A stretch of 64,000 bases of DNA, taken from positions 107,265,806-107,329,805 of the forward strand of contig CM076849.1 in assembly GCA_039519185.1 (NCBI GenBank), given 5' to 3'. A program made the position numbers and the translations under genes. The DNA is from Astragalus membranaceus (Eukaryota; Streptophyta; Magnoliopsida; Fabales; Fabaceae). Below, piece after piece: positions 22,326-34,051 of this stretch. Each line of letters begins with the position of its first letter. Position 1 is the first letter of the stretch. The notes under the pieces were generated by a model. The model worked only from the letters and a program-made list of their open reading frames with translations, searched no databases and was not told where the DNA came from.

Positions 22326-23890
22326 AACAATATCAACATATATACCTCTATAACAACCACATATAGCAACTATGGTAATATCACCAATGATATGAATAAA
22401 TGTATGAAATGCAACCCACATGGGGCATATGCATGTGGTACCATCATCGTCAATAAATTTGCCATTGGGCACAACCTCAATATTTGAGCATCATCATCGT
22501 CAATAGCTCGAAGGCCGAAACCTTACATCGTCAATATATATGCATATGTAATGCATGCGACTTCATGAACAATCCAACAGATCAAAGTCATCACAACAAC
22601 AACATCATCCATATTATCATCATCATTTGGCCATTAGGCCCATCGTCATTAACAACGTCATTATCATTTGGTCATTAGACCCATCGTCATTAACATCAAC
22701 ATGGCAGCACAAGATTGGCGCCCAACAGCAACTCACAACACAACACAGTACCCAAGACACAACCAGGCAGCAACAGGGAGCCATAACAGCTCAAACTGGC
22801 GCCCAGTGGCAACACAGCCACACGGGGCGCACCAAACAGCACAAACTGGCGCCCTGAGGCAACCTGCGCCACTCTGGGCGCAACATAGACAGCAAAATGG
22901 CGCCTGGTGGCAACCTGCGCCACTCTGGGCGCCAAACAGTCCTAGACACAAACTAAGACACAAACTAAGACACAGACTATGACACAGGCGCACTGGGCAG
23001 CAACACTGGCGCCCAACACAGACACAAACAGCAACACAGGCGCACTGGGCAGCAACACTGGCGCCCAGCACAGACACAAATAGCAACACATGCGCACTGG
23101 GCAGCAACACTGGCGCCCAGCACTCAGACACGCCTAGACACAAGCACACAACAGGCGCCTTGGGCAGCCACATTGGCGCCCAGCACTTAGACAAGGGCGC
23201 ACACAGCAACACTAAATGGCGCCCTTGGCGCCTAGGGTTCTTCTAATCCAATTTTTCTAGACTTTCATGTGTTCAATCACCAACAATAATTTCAAACATC
23301 ACATATTCATTCTATCATCATCAAATACACGTTTTATCGAGCACTTAGCATGCATTCCAATCCTCACATACATCTAACAAATCGCATACTTTTCAACAAC
23401 ATCTAGTGAGCATCAAATCTTCATCAATACATTCATACACCACAAACAACATCAAAATCATAAGGAGAACGATATAAATCTTAAACCCCCACATACATCC
23501 CATTATAAACCCTATTATAAAGCAAGACCCACCTTTACCCTAGATTTTCCGAAGATGATGATCTCTCCACGGGAACACCAAGAAACCACAGCAACCGAGC
23601 TTCTCTCCTTCTTCTCTCCCTTTGCGCGATCGCACTCTCTCTTCTCTCTTCTCTCTTCACGCCGTTTTCTTTCTTTCTTCCTCAAATGATGCGAATTTCA
23701 TCAGTCCCTAGCGCCTAGGAGCCTAAGTCAATGGGCTTGGGCTCTTGGGCCAATCTTACCGCTCCGTAATTACCGGATACTACTCCCTTCATTTAAATAA
23801 ATCACTATTTTAATAATTTAATAAAATTATAACAATGTAATACCTAAATAATTTAATCAAATAATTAATTAAATTATTTTGGGTGTTACA
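21749..23890 (-). repeat. Element D 3' LTR (left copy)
   Basis: 2142 bp, from TGTAACACCCC to GGGTGTTACA. It contains a (TA)n tract at 22268-22322 and about three units of a 52-bp GC-rich tandem repeat (22986-23130). Confidence 0.93.
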
Positions 23891-23906
23891 ACTCTCCCCC
23901 ACTTAG
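23891..23906 (-). promoter_or_regulatory. Polypurine tract of element D
   Basis: On the minus strand, AAGTGGGGGAGAGT lies directly against the LTR, the expected plus-strand DNA primer. The same tract precedes the 3' LTR of element G. Confidence 0.85.
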
Positions 23907-23918
23907 AATATTTCGTCC

Positions 23919-25007
23919 TCAAAATTTACCTGATTCAAACAGCTCCGGATAAGACTCTCGCATCTTGCTCTCCAGCTCCCACGTCATGCTCTCACCAGCA
24001 GCTCCTAACCAGACCACTTTCACTAATGCAATTTCCTTGCCTCTTAGAACCTTCACCTCATGATCTTCAATCCTCACCGGCATAGTCTCCACAGTGAGAT
24101 TATCTCGCACCTCCACATCGTCCATGTGAATCACATGAGATGGATCTGGGACATACTTTCGAAGTTGCGACACGTGAAACACGTCATGCAAGTTCGAAAG
24201 ATTAGGTGGCAAAGCCACTCTATAGGCAACATTCCCAACTCTCTCAGAAATCTGATACGGACCAATGAAACGAGGAGTGAGCTTCTTCGACTTCAATGCA
24301 CGACCAACACCGGTCACCGGAGTGACTCTCAAAAACACATGCTCACCCGCTTGGAACTCTAAATCCTTCCTCCGGTTATCATGGTAGCTCTTTTGTCGAC
24401 TCTGCGACGCTTTCATCTTTTCACGGATCAACTTAACCTTCTCAGTTGTCTCACGAACAATTTCCAGTCCAAGCACCACACTCTCACCAGACTCATACCA
24501 ACACAATGGGGTTCTACACTTCCGACCATACAACGCTTCGAAAGGTGCCATCCCAATACTAGAATGGTAGCTGTTGTTGTATGTGAACTCTATCAATGGA
24601 AGGTAGGAATCCCACGAACCTCCCTGTTCCAGAACACAAGCTCTCAACAAATCCTCCAATGACTGAATAGTCCTCTCTGACTGACCATCTGTCTGAGGAT
24701 GATAGGCTGAACTCAACCTCAACTTTGATCCCAACTTCTCATGCAAACTTCTCCAGAACTCTGAAGTGAACCTCGGATCTCTATCTGAAACAATACTACT
24801 AGGAACTCCGTGAAGCTTCACAACTCCCCGGATATAGATCTCTGCCAACCTAGGCACATGATACGTGATGTTAATAGGGACAAAATGGGACGATTTTGTT
24901 AACCTATCAACAATCACCCAAATCGAATCATACCCTTTCGCAGTATGGGGCAATCCTGTCACAAAATCCATCGCAATGCTGTCCCACTTCCATTCTGGAA
25001 TATCCAA
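23919..25007 (-). pseudogene. INT-CHD: Element D integrase core and chromodomain-like tail
   Basis: It continues in frame after the TAA at 25011-25013. Core motifs are IAMDFVTGLPHTAKGYDSIW, SDRDPRFTSEFW and the catalytic Glu of DGQSERTIQSLEDLLR. After the C-terminal GPYQISERVGNVAYRVALP and LHDVFHVSQLRKYV, a short domain (ALVKVVWLGAAGESMTWELE) resembles a chromodomain. The HHCC finger is upstream of the stop, so the single nonsense codon separates finger from catalytic core. Confidence 0.92.
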
Positions 25008-25010
25008 TGG

Positions 25011-27164
25011 TTACATCAACCCTGCAGGTTTTTGATGCTCAACCTTTGACTTCTGGCAAGTCAGACAGGCATACACAAACTGTGCCACATCCCGCTTCAT
25101 CCCCGCCCACCAAAACAACTTCTTCAGATCTTGGTACATCTTTGTAGCCCCCGGATGAATACTCAACTTACTTCTATGACTCTCCTCAAGAATCACTCTC
25201 TTCATCTCTGCATCATCAGGAATACAAATCCTATCCCTCAATCTCAATACACCCTGGGAATCCAACCTGAAATCCCCGTTCTCAGCTTGATCATTCTCAA
25301 CCATCAGGTCTACTAGTTTAACATCTGACTTTTGAGCCTCTCTGATACTAGCCAAAAAGTCATTGCCAATCTTCAACATTCCCAACTTAACACTCTGAGG
25401 TGTTACTTCACAAACTAAACTCGTGTCTCGGAATTGCTCGATCAACTCCAACTTCTTAACCATCATTGCCGACATATGCAAGGTCTTTCGACTTAAAGCA
25501 TCAGCCACGACATTAGCCTTGCCTAGGTGATAGTTCAAGCCGAAATCATAGTCCTTCAACAATTCTAACCAACGTCTCTGTCTCATATTCAACTCCTTCT
25601 GATCAAACAAGTACTTCAAGCTCTTATGGTCACTAAACACCTCAAACCTAGTACCATAAAGATAGTGCCTCCAGATCTTCAACACAAAGACAATTGCAGC
25701 TAGCTCCAAATCATGCGTAGGGTAGTTTTTCTCATGGGTCCTCAACTGTCTAGACGCATAAGCTACTACCTTACCATCCTGCATAAGCACACCTCCCAAA
25801 CCCATCTTGGAAGCATCACAATACACCACAAACGGTTGGTCCGGAACGGGCAAAGTCAAAATAGGAGACGTTGTCAACCTCTTCTTCAACTCATTGAAGC
25901 TCTCCTCACACCAAGCATCCCAAACAAAAGCCTTTCCCTTACAAGTCAACTGAGTCAACGGAAGGGCTAGCTTAGAGAAACCTTCGATGAACCTTCTATA
26001 ATAACCAGCCAACCCCAAAAAGCTTCTAATCGCAATAGCTGACTTCGGGCTCTCCCATTGCAACACAGCATCTACCTTGGCCGGATCCACAGCAATACCA
26101 CTACCAGAAATAACATGCCCAAGGAAACTCACCTCATTCAGCCAGAACTCACATTTAGACAACTTCGCATACAGCTTATTTTCTTTCAACACTTCCAGCA
26201 CTACTCTCAAATGCTCTGCGTGTTCTTCTTCTGTCTTAGAATACACCAGAATATCATCAATAAACACCACCACGAACCGATCCAAGTGAGTATGGAAAAT
26301 ACGATTCATGTATTCCTTAAATACTCCCGGCGCGTTGGTAACACCAAACGGCAACACAGAATACTCATAGTGCCCATATCTAGTTCTGAAGGCCGTCTTC
26401 TGAATATCTTCGTCTTTCACCTTAATTTGATGATAACCCGAACGCAGATCAATCTTTCTAAACACCTTAGCACCCACCAACTGGTCCATCAAATCATCAA
26501 TCCTCGGAAGCGGATACTTATTCTTAATCGTCACTTTGTTCAACTGCCTATAATCAACACAGAGCCTCATACTTCCATCCTTCTTCTTTACCAACAACAC
26601 AGGAGCTCCCCACGGTGACACACTCGGCCTTACGAACTTCTTTTCAAGCAGGTCCTCAAGTTGCTTCTTCAATTCAGACAATTCAGATGCAGACATCCTG
26701 TATGGTGCCATAGAAACAGGTCTGGTACCAGGTACAAGATCAATAGCAAATTCAACTTCCCTCTCCGGCGGAACACTCGGAATCTCATCAAGGAACACTT
26801 CGGGAAACTCACACACCACCTGCAATCCTTCAATAATGGCTTGACTCTCGACAGACAACGAGGCCACTAGCGAAAACAGCTGAACTTCTTCCTTCATCAA
26901 CTTCCGCAACTGACTAGCGGATAACAGACCAGAATCATCAACTCCAAAACTCACCGACTTGTTACTACAATTAATATGAACATGGTTATGCTCTAACCAG
27001 TTCATACCCAAAATCACATCTAACCCGCTCAACGGCAAACAAACTAAGTCCACAACAAAGTCTCTGTCGAAGATCGACAAGGGACACTGAGAACATACTA
27101 GAGAAGTGGTTACCGACTCCTTAGCTGGAGTATCGACTACCATTTCTCCATTCATAGCAGACAA
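25011..27164 (-). pseudogene. RT-RH: Element D protease C-terminus, RT, RNase H, integrase finger
   Basis: An open frame of 717 codons. RT motifs run LVKKKDGSMRLCVDYRQLNK, KIDLRSGYHQIKV, VLPFGVTNAPGVF and the catalytic VFIDDILVYSK (about residue 300). RNase H has VVYCDASKMGLGGVLMQ and NVVADALSRK. The integrase finger ends CLTCQKSK near residue 700. Catalytic residues are intact. The frame ends at TAA 25011-25013, where related elements have Gln before Pro-Leu, and it overlaps the gag frame by 13 bases in a different phase at its start. Confidence 0.94.
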
Positions 27165-28273
27165 ACAAGATTCAACTTCTTACAACATTCAGCAGCAATA
27201 AAACAGTGGGTAGCACCAGTATCAATAATAGATCTTAGAGGAGTACCATTAATGAGACACGTACCTCTAATAAGTCCATCACCCTCAGAAGACTCTTCAC
27301 CCGCCAAAGCGAACACTTTCCCACTGAACCTCTCCTTCTTTGGCTTAGGACACTTAGTACTAATGTGCCCACCTTCACCACAGTTGAAACAGAGAATATC
27401 CTTGCGCTCACACTCAGACGCCAAATGACCCTCTTTACCACAACGGAAGCACGTTCTCGCTTCTGACTTGCATCCGTAGCTCTTATGACCGGGTTTACCA
27501 CACTTAAAACACACAAGGATAGCAGGAGCATCTCCCCCACTAGACTTCTTACCATCAGCAGATCTCTGTTTACCTTTGCCAGCAGGAACCTCGTATGGCT
27601 TATTACGGCTCTGAAACTTACCCCTCTGCTCCCTCATAACTTTAGAGTGAGCACTACTGTTTTCTTCAAAAATTCTACAACTGTCAATCAAATCAGAGAA
27701 TACACGTATCTTCTGGTACCCAATAGCCTTCTTAATTTCAGCCCTCAACCCATTCTCAAACTTGATGCACCTGGAGAACTCAGCAGTAGCATCAGTGTAA
27801 TGCGGATAAAATTTGGCCAATTCAGTGAACTTAGCCGCATATTCGGTCACAGACATGTTTCCTTGCTTCAGCTCAAGGAACTCAATCTCCTTCTTGCCCC
27901 TGACATCTTCCGGAAAATACTTTCTTAAAAATTCCCTGCGGAATATAGCCCAAGTGATTTCTTCATTAGCAGTCTCCAACCTCTGCCTAACCTCCAACCA
28001 CCAGTCATCAGCTTCTTCTGCCAGCATATGAGTACCATACCTGACCTTCTGAGCTTCAGTACAATCCATGACACGGAAAATCCTTTCCATTTCCTTCAAC
28101 CACGCAAGCGCACCATCGGGATCATACTTGCCCTTAAAGGTAGGCGGCTTCTCCCTCTGGAAGGTAGCCAGACTGCGAGTTCCAGCATTTTCACCATCAT
28201 TCTGCTGGTTCCCTGCAGCCTGCGCCATAGCTTGCAAAGCAGCAGCAAGAGCAGCGTCGTTCCTTCCAACCAT
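27152..28273 (-). pseudogene. gag-PR: Element D gag and protease active site
   Basis: 373 codons from MVGRNDAALAAALQAM. It has a capsid domain (PPTFKGKYDPDGALAWLKEM, FPEDVRGKKEIEFLELKQG, ELAKFYPHY), three CCHC zinc knuckles (CFKCGKPGHKSYGC, CFRCGKEGHLASEC, CFNCGEGGHISTKC; about residues 255-310) and the protease site IIDTGATHCF near residue 348. It ends shortly after, out of phase with the RT frame. A one-base indel at about 27152-27164 probably separates what was one gag-pol frame. Confidence 0.92.
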
Positions 28274-28375
28274 TTCAACTTAACACTGCAGCACTAACAA
28301 CAATTAGAACTAATCTAACAACTCTTAATTGTCAAAAGACACTAAGACTGGACAACTTGGCCGGACGGACTGAAT

Positions 28376-28388
28376 TGCTCTGATACCA
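28376..28388 (-). promoter_or_regulatory. Primer binding site of element D
   Basis: On the minus strand, TGGTATCAGAGCA lies a few bases after the 5' LTR end, a match to the initiator tRNA-Met 3' end. Confidence 0.9.
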
Positions 28389-28392
28389 CTAA

Positions 28393-30616
28393 TGTAACAC
28401 CCCATTTCTACCCCGGCAATTTATAATAAAAATTATCAGAGTTCAAAAATCATTTTTTTTGTTGATACATCCAAAAAGGATGCTACATTTACTTCAAATA
28501 ACGTCAACAATTGGTAACAATTTCACTTATAATTCAAACATGATACGTGGCACATAACAAGTGGGGCAAATCCTCAAAAATAAACGGTGTAGTCCACATA
28601 ACAAGGACTTCGTCATCACGCAACGGAATAAAAGGGAACAGTTTCAAAAACATTGTTGTAACAACATCAATACAAATTATCCAACAGTGTCATGTAAAAT
28701 AACAACTAATAGCTAGTGTTCGCCCCCAGGTGCTACGTATCAGAGCAACGACTGACTCAAGGGATGAAGGATTATAAGCCTTCACATACGGTTACCTGTA
28801 GGGTAATAATAAACATAAGGGGTGAGTCTCAAACGGTATAATAAAGTTCATAATAGGCAATATCCCAGAGTAATGAACTACATCAATCACATATAACAAC
28901 AACATCCATATTTATATATATATATATATATCACAACAATATCAACATATAATACCTCTATAACAACCACATATAGCAACTATGGTAATATCACCAATGA
29001 TATGAATAAATGTATGAAATGCAACCCACATGGGGCATATGCATGTGATACCATCATCGTCAATAAATTTGCCATTGGGCACATCGTCAATATTTGAGCA
29101 TAATCATCGTCAATAGCTCGAAGGACGAAACCTTACATCGTCAATATATATGCATATGTAATGCATGCGACTTCATGAACAATCCAACAGATCAAAGTCA
29201 TCACAACAACAACATCATCCATATCATCATCATCATTTGGCCATTAGGCCCATCGTCATTAACAACGTCATTCTCATTTGGTCATTAGACCTATCGTCAT
29301 TAACATCAATATGGCAGCACAAGATTGGCGCCCAGCAACAACTCACAACACAACACAGTACCCAAGACACAACCAGGCAGCAACAGGGCGCCATAACAAC
29401 TCAAACTGGCGCCCAGTGGCAACACAGCCACACGGGGAGCACCAAACAGCACAAACTGGCGCCCTGAGGCAACCTGCGCCACTCTGGGCGCAACACAGAC
29501 AGCAAAATGGCGCCTGGTGGCAACCTGCGCCACTCTGGGCGCCAAACAGTCCTAGACACAAACTAAGACACAAACTAAGACACAGACTAAGACACAGACT
29601 ATGACACAGGCGCACTGGGCAGCAACACTGGCGCCCAGCACAGACACAAACAGCAACACAGGCGCACTGGGCAGCAACACTGGCGCCCACGACAGACACA
29701 AACAGGAACACAGGCGCACTGGGCAGCAACACTGGCGCCCAGCACAGACACAAACAGCAACACAGGCGCACTGGGCAGCATCACTGGCACCCAGCACAGA
29801 CACAAACAGCAACACATGCGCACTGGGCAGCAACACTGGCGCCCAGCACTCAGACACGCCTAGACACAAGCACACAACAGGCGCCCTGGGCAGCCACATT
29901 GGCGCCCAGCACTTAGGCAAGGGCGCACACAGCAACACTAAATGGCGCCCTTGGCGCCTAGTGTTCTTCTAATCCAATTTTTCTAGACTTTCATGTGTTC
30001 AATCACCAACAATAATTTCAAACATCACATATTCATTCTATCATCATCAAATACACGTTTTATCGAGCACTTAGCATGCATTCCAATCCTCACATACATC
30101 TAACAAATCGCATACTTTTCAACAACATCTAGTGAGCATCAAATCTTCATCAATACATTCATACACCACAAACAACATCAAAATCATAAGGAGAACGATA
30201 TAAATCTTAAACCCCCACATACATCCCATTATAAACCTTATTATAAAGCAAGACCCACCCTTTCCTTAGATTTTCCGAAGATGATGATCTCTCCACGGGA
30301 ACACTAAGAAACCACAGCAACCGAGCTTCTCTCCTTCTTCTCTCCCTTTGCGCGATCGCACTCTCTCTTCTCTCTTCTCTCTTCACGCCGTTTTCTTTCT
30401 TTCTTCCTCAAATGATGCGAATTGCATCAATCCCTAGCGCCTAGGAGCCTAAGTCAATGGGCTTGGACTCTTGGGCCAATCTTACCGCTCCGTAATTACC
30501 GGATACTACTCCCTTCATTTAAATCAATCACTATATTAATAATTTAATAAAATTATAACAATGTAATACCTAAATAATTTAATCAAATAATTAATTAAAT
30601 TATTTTGGGTGTTACA
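28393..30616 (-). repeat. Element D 5' LTR (right copy)
   Basis: 2224 bp. It matches the left copy but has a short (TA)n tract (28913-28931) and five instead of three units of the 52-bp GC-rich repeat (29607-29854), which accounts for most of the length difference. Confidence 0.93.
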
Positions 30617-32043
30617 CATGTTGTCTGCAAAACAAGGAAAAGAAGCAATGTTAAAAGAGACGGCAATCGAAAAATTATGGGCGGTATTGGCTATCAAAAA
30701 CCTACCAAGCATGGTCACCACTTGAGACTTAGAGCCCGCCCCGACCAATCGAGCTACATCAATCCCGAATTTTTTCGAATCCCGGTGGATAATCAGGTCG
30801 ACGAAGTTGGTCAAGATCGCTAAAGAGCCCTGATCAACCGGGGATAGCCGGCCTAAACTGACAGTATAGGTGTGAGATCGCCGATTGAAATGAGAAAGAG
30901 ACCACCCTATTTGAAACTTGGTGGACTCCAGGGATTCCCCATTCGCAGCATATTTACCGACGTGCCTCACTGCCTCCTCATTCACAGGCTCGACAAAGAA
31001 GTACTTGTTCTTCCAATTTTTCAAGGAATCGGAATAGGGCATGAAAATTTTAATACCCCTCCTAGCCCGAAAGCTCACGTGTTCCCACCGATCCTTGGTT
31101 CCGTCCTCGTGCCTCCGGTTGACCTCAAAAAGGTAAAAGAACAGATCACAGGAGATTGGCCTCTCCAAGTGAATACACATTAGCTCGAAAGCCCGGAGGA
31201 ACGCCCATGAGTTGGGATGAAGCTGAGAGGGAGCGAAGTTCAGAATCCCCAGGGCCTCTTGCTGAAAGGCGGTGAAGGGGGGCTAATATGCATGTCAAGA
31301 ATCGTCACTCCATACATGATAAATTTCAAAGCTCTTGGCCAAACAGCTACGTGTTGACCTTCGACCATCCCCTCCACGTTCCAGACCCGACCTTTCCTAG
31401 AAACGCGCTTGACGAGGAAGCTCATATCATCCCCGGTCCTGTAGACGGACTGAATTCCCCTCAACGTTTCTGACACCCATGAGTACTCCCGAGGGACATT
31501 CAGAGGTTGAGACAAGAGAACATTAACCGGCCCAACTCCGGCGCAGGGGTATTGATCAGAATCACCTCCCTCATACACGGGATCCCCGTGGTATCTGAGC
31601 CCGTCTTCATTGTTGCGACTTTCAGCAACCTTTGCTTCACTATCGTCGGAACTCCAACTAATGCTCCCTTATTCTTCATGATCCGGCTCGACGTCGGACT
31701 CCTCCGAGTCAAGGACCACTACCTCAGCATTGTCTTCATCCGCCAGCTCATTGCTAGGAACCCCGGGAGAACGGTATTCAACGTGAAAACTCAAAGGAGC
31801 AGAACCCAAATCATTTTGAACCTCGGGAACAGCCGACCCGGGGGGACTAGTATGAATTTCCACCGAGTCTCTAGCACCTGAAGCCATTGCTTTTGCAAGG
31901 ATGGGGCGATCTAAGTTGGCAACCCGACGAGTCTGTTTTGTCCTCGCCAGATCGGTCCTGCAGAAATGGGGGCTTGACGAGTCAGGTTGATACTTAAACA
32001 GTGGGTCCACAACCAAGTCGGAACCCGACCTGACGACCCCCAC
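30617..32043 (-). pseudogene. Antisense gene of element B, N-terminal part (putative gypsy-type transposon domain)
   Basis: On the minus strand the frame includes MASGARDSVEIHT (about 31886), an acidic linker, an in-frame TAA at 31669-31671, then EYSWVSETLRGIQSVYRTGD. It shifts by one base in a C run near 31276-31281 and continues with APSQLHPNSWAFLRAFELMC, FFYLFEVNRR and MPYSDSLKNWKNKYFFVEP. This layout resembles the plant 'putative gypsy type transposon' domain (PF04195, by memory). An 81-bp intron (30705-30625, GTAGGT...TTGCAG) leads to an exon cut by element D. A minus-strand TATA box lies at about 32302-32291. Confidence 0.75.
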
Positions 32044-32290
32044 TCTGTATCAATAAATACGGGTTCCAAGAGAACCCGACTTTGAACTAAAGCTGGAAGT
32101 AATAAATAGAAGAAGGGAACTAACCTTGTAAAACAGGAAGCTCGTCAACACTTGAATCGGATCACGAACTTCAACGATCTCACCAAGACTCACCGCGGAA
32201 CTCTGAAAGACGAAGTTTGCTCAAGAACGAGTTTAAGATCGGAAGCAGAGCAATTCTCAAAAAACAATGCAAAGTGAGGGAGGTCCCCTC

Positions 32291-32302
32291 TCCTATTTAT
32301 AG
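32291..32302 (-). promoter_or_regulatory. Candidate TATA box for the antisense gene of element B
   Basis: CCTATAAATAGG reads on the minus strand about 260 bp before the first methionines of the antisense ORF. The motif is near-palindromic, so orientation is inferred from the ORF. Confidence 0.5.
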
Positions 32303-32530
32303 GAAACTAAAGGCCTCTAATGGACCTGGGCCTAGGCTACGCGATCCATCGCTAGCCCCTAGGCAGGCGCGTCGTTTCAAGCGCCATCATTGCCCCAATC
32401 ATCCTCGAACGACGCGTCCGATCAATGCCCTCACTAGCAGGCGTGGAAATCAAGACATAGCTATAAACGGAACGCCTCGAGTCACTCGGCACGACCTGAG
32501 TCCCTCGGCTCTCCCCGGTCCACTGACCTC
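32303..32530 (+). other. Element B 3' non-coding region, left of element C
   Basis: No ORF is supported. It contains GGAACGCCTCGAGTCACTCG, which recurs just right of element C (about 38307), so a short direct repeat in B was interrupted by the C insertion. Confidence 0.6.
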
Positions 32531-33999
32531 TGTGGATACCTGTGTTGCAGGTTATCTAATATTGCAGGATTAGTTTTGATGATGAAAAAGACAAAGCCAA
32601 GTTGATGGCCAAAGGAATGAGAGTGTCAAAGCAAAACTGATAAAAAGTATCATATATTCAAAAGTCAATCCAAGTCAACCAAGCTCAAGAATTGAAGATT
32701 CAAGTTTAAGGGTAGTCCTTAAATATAAGGGTAGTCCTTAGGGTTTGGGTGAGTCTTAGGAATTGTGTAAGCTCTTTTCGAAGGTCAGCTCGTATCTCAA
32801 AGTCTCACACACTCACAAAGTTTTTTAAAGGTGCATGCATATTTACGTAAACATTCTTATCACCTTTTAAATAACAAAATCGATTTTTCTCATGCATAAA
32901 CAAATATCAAAATCGATTTTCAGGTAAAATAGAAAAGGTAGAAATCGATTGTCAGGTCATGTCCTTCGGTACATAAATCGATTTCTGAGCCAAATATTTT
33001 TTAAGGGAAGAATCGATTCCCAATCTTTTGCAAATAACTGAGAATCGATTCCCACTTGTCTCAGGCAAGCTGAAAATCGATTCCTACATATTTTAACTTA
33101 GTGAAGAATCGATTCCTAGCCTCCCGGAGATCCTAAGAATCGATTACATCCATTTTACAAACAAATCAGAATCGATTCCTAGATCAGATCAAGCAAATGA
33201 ATCGATTCCTAGATCCATTCCAATTAACAAAGAATCGATTCTTTTAAACATTTTCAACGTGAGATCTGGATTTTCAAAATCTATAAATAGAGGCTTCACC
33301 ACCTCCATTTATCAACCAACCCATTCTCACGATTTATCACTTCTGAAAAACTCTTATATTTTATTTGTGTTCTTCTCGCACCGCTGGTCCGTCAAGAGCT
33401 GATCCTACGTTAAGAGTTAGTTGGGGTTGTGTCTTTCAAGTTGTAATATCTGCCTACACTAAGAGGTATTTCTGTATTTACATTACTGTTATATTGTTGT
33501 TATAATTTGTTACTAGGGAGTGGGGTATCTCTCTAGGGTATTTGCATGTACTTAGGAAGTGGGGTATCTTTCTATTTGCATGTGTTGTAACAAGGGTGGG
33601 GTATCTCTTGTTGGGTAGATTTGTGGGCTCTTCATTAGGTGGGGTATCCTAGGTGAAGGAGTGCCCAAATCTCTGTAAAGGTTTCCAAGGCACCCGTAAG
33701 CCTTGTGGTTAGTGGAAAAGTCTCACAAGGGTGTGAGGACTGGACGTAGGTCACTAGGAGGTGACTGAACCAGTATAAATCTCTGTGTGCTTTACTTGCT
33801 TTCTCTTATTATATCTCTGTTGTGCTTATAATCTGCTTTACCGCGTTATTGTGATTAAAATAATCAAATTCCTTCGCTTCCACTTAACCTGCGCGAAAAT
33901 TGATCTAAGTCATTGAAAAGGGGAAAGATTTTCAAAAGATCTGAAAAGTTTTAAATCTCAATTCACCCCCCCTCTTGAGACTGAAGCCACTTGGTAACA
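32531..33999 (+). repeat. Element C 5' LTR
   Basis: 1469 bp, TGTGGATACC to GGTAACA, with 12 copies of AATCGATT between 32878 and 33240 and a TATA box (TATAAATA) at 33282-33289, about 40 bp after the array. Confidence 0.96.
32878..33240 (+). promoter_or_regulatory. Array of 12 AATCGATT motifs upstream of the C LTR TATA box
   Basis: The palindrome AATCGATT occurs twelve times at irregular 20-40 bp spacing, often extended to GAATCGATTCCTAG. Position just upstream of the TATA box suggests promoter (U3) elements; no factor is known to me. The identical array lies at 37155-37517 in the other LTR. Confidence 0.6.
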
Positions 34000-34001
34000 A
34001 G

Positions 34002-34013
34002 TGGTATCAGAGC
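34002..34013 (+). promoter_or_regulatory. Primer binding site of element C
   Basis: TGGTATCAGAGC two bases after the LTR, a perfect initiator tRNA-Met match. Confidence 0.93.
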
Positions 34014-34051
34014 TAGACTCTTGTATAAAGGGCCTAGCAGCTTCAAGAGAA

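Larger units (their letters stand above)
21749..30616 (-). mobile_element. Element D: Ty3/gypsy chromovirus (Tekay/Del-like), minus strand, nearly intact
   Basis: Bounded by LTRs at 21749-23890 and 28393-30616, with 5-bp flanks CATGC and CATGT (one mismatch). The internal region reads on the minus strand: primer site, gag with three zinc knuckles, protease, RT, RNase H, integrase with a chromodomain-like tail, purine tract. Only two lesions are visible: a frameshift at the gag-protease/RT boundary (about 27152-27164) and one in-frame TAA at 25011-25013. The LTRs appear a couple of percent apart, apart from repeat-number changes. D sits in the antisense gene of element B, inside an exon. Confidence 0.93.

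Noticed and set aside
22733..23212. Cys-rich minus-strand ORFs in both D LTRs (also 29343-29938)
   Set aside because: They are chance frames through a GC-rich tandem repeat and change with repeat number between the LTRs.
26058..26618. 186-codon plus-strand ORF opposite RT of D
   Set aside because: Shadow of the minus-strand RT, which has all catalytic motifs.
31920..31960. Histone H3-like start (ARTKQT) in the antisense ORF of B
   Set aside because: Only six residues match, with no histone fold after it; coincidence in the upstream part of the frame.
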